Positions 58,471 through 64,000 of a stretch of DNA of 64,000 nt are shown here, piece after piece. Numbering within the stretch: the first letter of the stretch is position 1; each line of letters begins with the position of its first letter. The notes below the pieces were generated by a model that made no database searches, was not told the DNA's origin, and saw nothing but the letters and a program-made list of their open reading frames with translations. Location: NCBI RefSeq assembly GCF_036850765.1, contig NC_089492.1, positions 103,311,022 to 103,375,021 on the forward strand. The letters run 5' to 3'. The DNA is from Saccopteryx bilineata. Taxonomy: Eukaryota > Chordata > Mammalia > Chiroptera > Emballonuridae. A program made the position numbers and the translations under genes.

Positions 58471-59414
58471 CCCCCACTTAGGACTGTACACCAGGAGGCC
58501 CAGGCCCCCACTTAGGACTGTACACCAGGAGGCCAGGCCCCCACTTAGTACTTGTACACCAGGAGGCCCAGGCCCCCACTTAGGACTGTACACCCGGAGG
58601 CCAGGCCCCCACTTAGGACTGTACACCAGGAGGCCCAGGCCCCCACTTAGGACTTGTACACCCGGAGGCCCAGGCCCCCACTTAGTACTTGTACACCCGG
58701 AGGCCCAGGCCCCCACTTAGGACTTGTACACCCGGAGGCCCAGGCCCCCACTTAGTACTTGTACACCCGGAGGCCCAGGCCCCCACTTAGGACTGTACAC
58801 CCGGAGGCCAGGCCCCCACTTAGTACTTGTACACCTGGAGGCCAGGCCCCCACTTAGTACTTGTACACCCGGAGGCCAGGCCCCCACTTAGTACTGTACA
58901 CCCGGAGGCCAGGCCCCCACTTAGTACTTGTACACCCGGAGGCCAGGCCCCCACTTAGGACTGTACACCCGGAGGCCAGGCCCCCACTTAGTACTTGTAC
59001 ACCAGGAGGCCCAGGCCCCCACTTAGGACTGTACACCAGGAGGCCAGGCCCCCACTTAGGACTGTACACCCGGAGGCCAGGCCCCCACTTAGTACTTGTA
59101 CACCAGGAGGCCCAGGCCCCCACTTAGGACTGTACACCAGGAGGCCAGGCCCCCACTTAGGACTGTACACCAGGAGGCCCAGGCCCCCACTTAGGACTGT
59201 ACACCCGGAGGCCAGGCCCCCACTTAGGACTGTACACCAGGAGGCCCAGGCCCCCACTTAGTACTGTACACCAGGAGGCCAGGCCCCCACTTAGTACTTG
59301 TACACCAGGAGGCCCAGGCCCCCACTTAGGACTGTACACCAGGAGGCCAGGCCCCCACTTAGGACTGTACACCAGGAGGCCCAGGCCCCCACTTAGGACT
59401 GTACACCAGGAGGC
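58471..59414. repeat. Higher-order block, copy 2 (inside the minisatellite)
   Basis: Second copy of the block at 57320-58263, offset 1151 bases. After it the match resumes with the offset enlarged to about 1253 bases, consistent with about three extra CCAGGAGGCCCAGG units inserted near 59415-59515. Confidence 0.88.
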
Positions 59415-60569
59415 CCAGGCCCCCACTTAGGACTGTACACCAGGAGGCCCAGGCCCCCACTTAGGACTGTACACCAGGAGGCCCAGGCCCCCACTTAGGA
59501 CTGTACACCAGGAGGCCAGGCCCCCACTTAGTACTTGTACACCAGGAGGCCAGGCCCCCACTTAGGACTTGTACACCAGGAGGCCCAGGCCCCCACTTAG
59601 GACTGTACACCAGGAGGCCAGGCCCCCACTTAGGACTGTACACCAGGAGGCCAGGCCCCCACTTAGTACTTGTACACCAGGAGGCCAGGCCCCCACTTAG
59701 TACTTGTACACCCGGAGGCCCAGGCCCCCACTTAGGACTGTACACCAGGAGGCCCAGGCCCCCACTTAGGACTGTACACCAGGAGGCCAGGCCCCCACTT
59801 AGGACTGTACACCAGGAGGCCCAGGCCCCCACTTAGGACTGTACACCAGGAGGCCAGGCCCCCACTTAGTACTTGTACACCAGGAGGCCAGGCCCCCACT
59901 TAGGACTGTACACCAGGAGGCCAGGCCCCCACTTAGGACTGTACACCAGGAGGCCCAGGCCCCCACTTAGGACTGTACACCAGGAGGCCCAGGCCCCCAC
60001 TTAGGACTTGTACACCAGGAGGCCCAGGCCCCCACTTAGGACTGTACACCCGGAGGCCAGGGAGCAGTGGCAGCCCCCCCCCCCCAAGGGTGGGTCTCGC
60101 CGCAGCCCTGCGCCCCTCAGGCCACGCCATATCCCATCACAAGGACACCAGGGAGCATGCTGCCTCTGCTCTAGCTCCACCATCTGCTTTTTTTTGTTGT
60201 TGCTGAGCTTCAGTTTTAGAGGGTGGCCCAGAGGGCTGGTTCCTGTTTTTACTGCTCAGGCAGCTGTGCCTGGCTGCCACCCTCTAACTGGAGACTGCCA
60301 GCTGGCAGTTGTCGCTGAGGGATGAGTGGAGGACAAGAAGAGATGCCACCCTCAGCCCCTACCCACAGCAACTTGGAAGAGGGGGCTGCTGACCCTCTGT
60401 GGCAGGCTTAGTGCAGCCTGCTTCTGCAAATAAAGCTTTATGGGAACCTGGCCACACTCAGTGTTTACACAGTGTCTGACCCATGGAGCTGAGCAGTTGA
60501 GATTGGTAACCTGGTAAGGCAAAGCCTAAAATATTTCCTCTCTGGCCCTTTATGAGAAAGAGTTTGCAA

Positions 60570-60671
60570 GCGCAGAGGTTGCTGGTTCGATTCCCCAGCA
60601 GGGCACGTACAGGAGCAGCTCAGTGTTCCTGTTGCTCTCTCACTGCCTCTCAAAAAATAAAAAGAAAAAGA
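60570..60671 (+). mobile_element. 5'-truncated SINE with target duplication
   Basis: Only the 3' part of a tRNA-derived SINE is present, beginning in the B-box region (GGTTCGATTCC near 60585) and ending in an A-rich tail. AAAGAGTTTGC flanks it at 60558-60568 and 60672-60682, so truncation happened at insertion. Confidence 0.85.
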
Positions 60672-60819
60672 AAAGAGTTTGCTGACTGATGCCTGCACTA
60701 CATTTAATATACCCCCACCAAAGGCCTCTGGTAGAAGCAGCGCCGTTTTCCTTCATGGGAGCCCCATGGAATAGCTTTTGTGGGCAGGGGACAGTTCTAA
60801 TTTTAGTGTTCTGTCCCCT

Positions 60820-61060
60820 TCATTCATTCATTTAACAAATATTCATTATACTGAGGCATGGTACTTATTAAGTGCTGAATTTGTGCCCGGCGCTTGTTAA
60901 GTGCTTTGCTTGCATGTGTGTTTAGTTCCAGCAGCCCTTTGAGGTGGGTGCTGCTGTTGGCGAGGTAAACTGAGACACATAGACCATAAGTGACCGTCAT
61001 GGGCAGAGAGAGCTAGGAGTATGTACGCAGGGCCCATCTGTCACTCTTAATCGTTATGCT
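60820..61060. repeat. MIR/L2-type ancient repeat
   Basis: Words such as 'catttaacaaatattcatta' and 'aagtgctttgcttgcatgtg', with 'gaggtaaactgagacacata', identify an old mammalian repeat. Confidence 0.7.
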
Positions 61061-61902
61061 CCCCTGCCTACAGCAGAAAACCTGGGGTTAATGAGACCCT
61101 GCTGCTCACAATCTAACATTCGTTCCCCTGAGTGTGCTCAAGCTTGGTAGTTGTGGTCCCGGCTTCTAGTTCGAAGAGTTTAGTGGGCCCCCTCACCATC
61201 TAAAGGGCATCAGGGCAGGACCCTGGAGATGGAAGCCACTTGATGGCCCTGAGCAAGTTCCTGTTTACCTTCCAGCTCTGCTTCCCCCCTCTAACGGGGT
61301 GTCTGTATGTCCTGCCTCCCAGGGTGTGAGGGTCCAAGAAGAGGGAGGAATGAGCACCGGAGGCACTACCATTGCCCCCTCTCCACTGAGGTCTCCCCAT
61401 CTCCACTCCTCAGGGCGGCCTGCCTCCCTTCCCACAGTGCATATTCTGCAGGTGTGATGACCTTAAGGTGAATGTCAAGAACAGCGAGGAGGGAAGGAGG
61501 GAGAAGACCAGCAGGTTCCAAGCACTTGCTTTGTGCCAGGCAGGACCCCGTGCTCAGTACACAAGGTTGCGTGACCCCTCTACACTTGCAAGGGAACAGA
61601 GGCTCACAGAGGTTGGGTAGCTTGGCCTGGAAACCCATGCCCTTTCCAATTTGGGGATGTGGAAGGGCAGCCTTGGCAGCCTATGGCGTGTGTGGGAGAA
61701 AGAAAGGAGGGCTTTGATGCTGGTCCCAAGTCTCTGGGCTGATTCTTGGTATACTAGCCAGGGGCTCTCGTTGCCTCCCTGGGACCTGAGTCACCATTCC
61801 CAGAGGGGGTGGCTCCTCTTCTGTTAGCTGGTCCCACACCCTCTTCAGGGTGGGCCTGTTTCCTCCCCTGTCTTCCGCGTGCTGTGCACCCAGGCTGTGT
61901 GT

Positions 61903-61926
61903 GTGGTGGTGGTGGTGGTGGTGGTG
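61903..61926. repeat. GTG trinucleotide microsatellite
   Basis: About eight uninterrupted GTG triplets follow a short GT run. Confidence 0.95.
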
Positions 61927-62329
61927 CCCACAGTGGGCAGAGGCATTAACCTGCCATCACCCTCCAGGAAATCCCAAGTGATTTCAGTTACTTTTCTGTT
62001 CCTATCACTTTGCTACACTCCCTTCAAACTCCTTTCCTCCTGAAACACAACTGCAAGTCTTTAAAATCAGGATGCTAACTATTCTCCCCTCTCCCTCCCC
62101 CTCTCTGGTGCCTCCCAAATAAAGAGGAATGGAGATTGAGTCATCATTCATTTCCAAGCAAACAGCCCAAACATTTGAAAGCCTGAGTGTAAGCAGCAGT
62201 CCCCAGGACACGTGGCAGCAACTCAGCCCCTCTGTTGGTTTCTGGGGCCACATCCAGCACTTAGATGGCTCCAGAATGTGATAGATTTATATAGCTGAGC
62301 TTTAATTAATTTCCTCACACTTTTCTTCT

Positions 62330-62680
62330 TAATAGTAGCTAATATTTATTGGGTACACACTGCACACCAGGCAGAATGCTATGATGTATATATACTACAT
62401 ATAATATCCCCGTTTTACTGCAGAAAGGAGAGGTGAACTACTTGCCTAAAATCAGGGCCAACAGGTGGTTTTGCCAGCAAATCTGGTGCTGACCTGGGTC
62501 TGTGGGGGGGCCTGTCTTGTACACTGTAGGGTTTGATGACATCCGTGGCCTCTGTCCATTAGATATTAATAGCTCCCCCACCCCAAAGCGTGACAACCCA
62601 AAATGTCTGCAAACATTGAGAAATGTCCTGGGATGGGCATGGAGGGGGCAAAATTACCCCAGTTGAGAACCACTGTCTTA
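62330..62680. repeat. MIR-type repeat followed by MER5A-type fossil
   Basis: 62330-62480 contains 'taatatttattgggtacaca' and a 'ccccgttttactgcagaaag' core of MIR/L2 type. 62495-62680 contains 'tgacaacccaaaatgtctgc' and ends 'cagttgagaaccactg', the terminus of a MER5A-type hAT fossil. Confidence 0.75.
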
Positions 62681-64000
62681 GCCTAAGGTGTGAGAAGCAG
62701 AAGGTCAGGAGGAGATGGGGACCCAGATGCCTGACATTTAGTCTCTCCAAGTCGGCTCTGAAAACTCCATAAAAGGGCCCTTGCCTGCTGGTTACATTCA
62801 CCCCCACTTGCTGGACTCTTGGGGTGTTTGGGAAGGGGAGAAACCTTCCCTGTGTCCGGAGGGGTCACAGCCCAGGAGAGGGGATAAGGCTAAGGTAAGA
62901 AAGCCCAGAGAAGAGCCCACTGTGTGCCAAGCACCTTGTCTGACTCACGGGGTTGGAGCCAGGAACAGGACAAGGTCCCCTCCTATGGAGCTTGCATCCC
63001 AGTGGGAACCAACCGTGAAGGAACCAGCAGTAGCCGTCTGACCACACTCTGCTAGAGAGGAAAAGGCAGGGAGGTGGGGCGCTTTGGGGACCGGATGGAC
63101 TCTGAAGGCAGTTCTTCCGGAGGGGCCATGTGGAGTGGAGCCAGGAGCCAAGGTGCTTGGGTATCCGAAGAGATTCCTTAGGGCCTAAGGAAAAGGACAG
63201 ATGGAGGACTGCTTCTGGGTGGGCATCTGAGACCCACGGCTCACTCCCAGCTGGGCCTGGGGCGGGCCCAGCCCCCTCAGGGGCCGGAAGAGCCCAAGCT
63301 AAGTGAGTGCTTTGTGCCCCCCACCCCCTGCCCCAGGAACCAGCCCTGTCCCTCCAACCAAGGATTTGACATAACTTAAAGGGTGTGGTGTTCTTCCCTG
63401 TGCAGAATGGGAGATGTTTGCTCGAGCTCCAGACAGCACTTCTTTTATTCTGAGCTCTGGTGAAGCTGGGCGCCCCCCTCATGCTGCCTAAGTCTGGAGC
63501 CACTGCCCAGTTACTCATGCAGTGTGTCTGGGGGACATTAATTTTTTCCAGGGGCCTTGCCCTATTGATCCAGCAGTTAATTCTCCCAGATGACTCCTGC
63601 CCCTTGCTCTGGGACTGGTGACAGGGTTCCTAATTGACCTGGAACTCTAAGTAAAGGACAATCATGAATTGGGAGGCCCCCTCCCAAAGGGCCGGGACCT
63701 GAGACACCAGGCGTTCGATTCCCCTCATGGCCACCAGAGGGCAGCCGTGGACTCTGGTTGGAGCCTTGCTCCAGGCAGTTCTGAAGATGCCAGCTGCCAG
63801 GAGGGGGCACCTTTCTGGCATGTTTTTGGGAGGACAGTGGTAGCTGGGCCCAGAGTCCTGCTTGGGGAGGAGGGTTGGTTCTCCTTTGCAGGAAGCGACT
63901 CCAGGGGTGAGGCAGCAGGGGAGCTGGGAAAATACAATGCCCCCGAAGCGGACTGTTCCTCCCTCAGTGGCCTTGACCACTAGGACCAAGTCTCTGGGCA

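Larger units (their letters stand above)
57032..60062. repeat. Large GC-rich minisatellite (33-35-bp units)
   Basis: About 3.03 kb made of nearly 90 head-to-tail units such as GGAGGCCAGGCCCCCACTTA plus a GGACTGTACACCA or GTACTTGTACACCC part. Units vary at a few sites: ACCC or ACCA at the end, GGCCAGG or GGCCCAGG, and GGACTGTAC, GGACTTGTAC, GTACTGTAC or GTACTTGTAC. Length differences give units of 33, 34 or 35 bases. The array is in intron 5, about 1.3 kb after exon 5. Open frames on both strands through it are by-products of units lacking stops and do not indicate genes. Confidence 0.99.
60063..64000 (+). other. TTC7A: TTC7A intron 5, part after the minisatellite
   Basis: Intronic DNA to the window edge. 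It contains a C run (60076-60087), a truncated SINE at 60570-60671, MIR-type text (about 60820-61060 and 62330-62480), a GTG triplet array (61903-61926) and a MER5A-type piece (62495-62680). 61,100-61,900 and 62,700-64,000 show no gene or clear repeat. Open frames there lack recognisable domains. Confidence 0.7.

Noticed and set aside
57032..60062. CRISPR array
   Set aside because: The units are contiguous without unique spacers, the host is a vertebrate, and the pattern is that of a minisatellite.
57293..60130. Many 80-120-codon repetitive open frames in the minisatellite on both strands
   Set aside because: Units lack stops in several frames and unit lengths of 33-35 shift frames. The peptides are products of the tandem repeat and have no start context or known domain.

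Overview
The window is vertebrate nuclear DNA, almost certainly from a bat. Its coding content is five exons of one split gene on the + strand. They match mammalian TTC7A (tetratricopeptide repeat protein 7A): canonical GT/AG junctions, compatible phases, and a joined reading frame of 254 codons plus 2 nt. The call of a bat rests on about 25 tRNA-derived SINEs. Some have a head like GCCCTGGCCGGTTGGCTCAG, others like CCTGACCAGGCGGTGGCGCAG. I associate these with non-pteropodid bats, perhaps Rhinolophoidea; the exact lineage is an inference.

Layout. From 1 to about 22.2 kb there is upstream DNA made of nested mobile elements: an old L1 3' end, SINEs, an L1 ORF2 relic, two hAT DNA transposons (one with a broken transposase gene), a decayed class I-like endogenous retrovirus and two LTR-like blocks. 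From 22.2 to 23.3 kb lies a CpG island with the TTC7A promoter, 5' leader and exon 1 (ATG at 23042). Exon 2 is at 31856-32019, exon 3 at 37931-38099, exon 4 at 52942-53072 and exon 5 at 55598-55713. Intron 5 runs off the right edge, so the rest of the gene (about 70% of the usual protein) is outside.

Three regions are unusual. (1) In intron 3, an old L1 is split by a 2.25-kb insert (46540-48786). The insert has an 18-bp target-site duplication, an A-rich tail and an L1-endonuclease-type target. Its minus strand carries a homeobox-like relic followed by antisense mitochondrial DNA. The mitochondrial part joins ND2/tRNA-Trp/tRNA-Ala directly to tRNA-Glu/CYTB, and its antisense strand supplies an AATAAA at the right distance from the tail. 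It looks like a processed transcript that had run through a NUMT. (2) In intron 5, a 3.0-kb GC-rich minisatellite has 33-35-bp units and a higher-order duplication with a 1151-bp offset. (3) At 7.4-8.2 kb two SINEs sit back to back with three copies of the same target sequence.

I saw no bacterial-type operon, CRISPR array or second intact protein-coding gene. Boundaries of old repeats are approximate because no alignment could be run.
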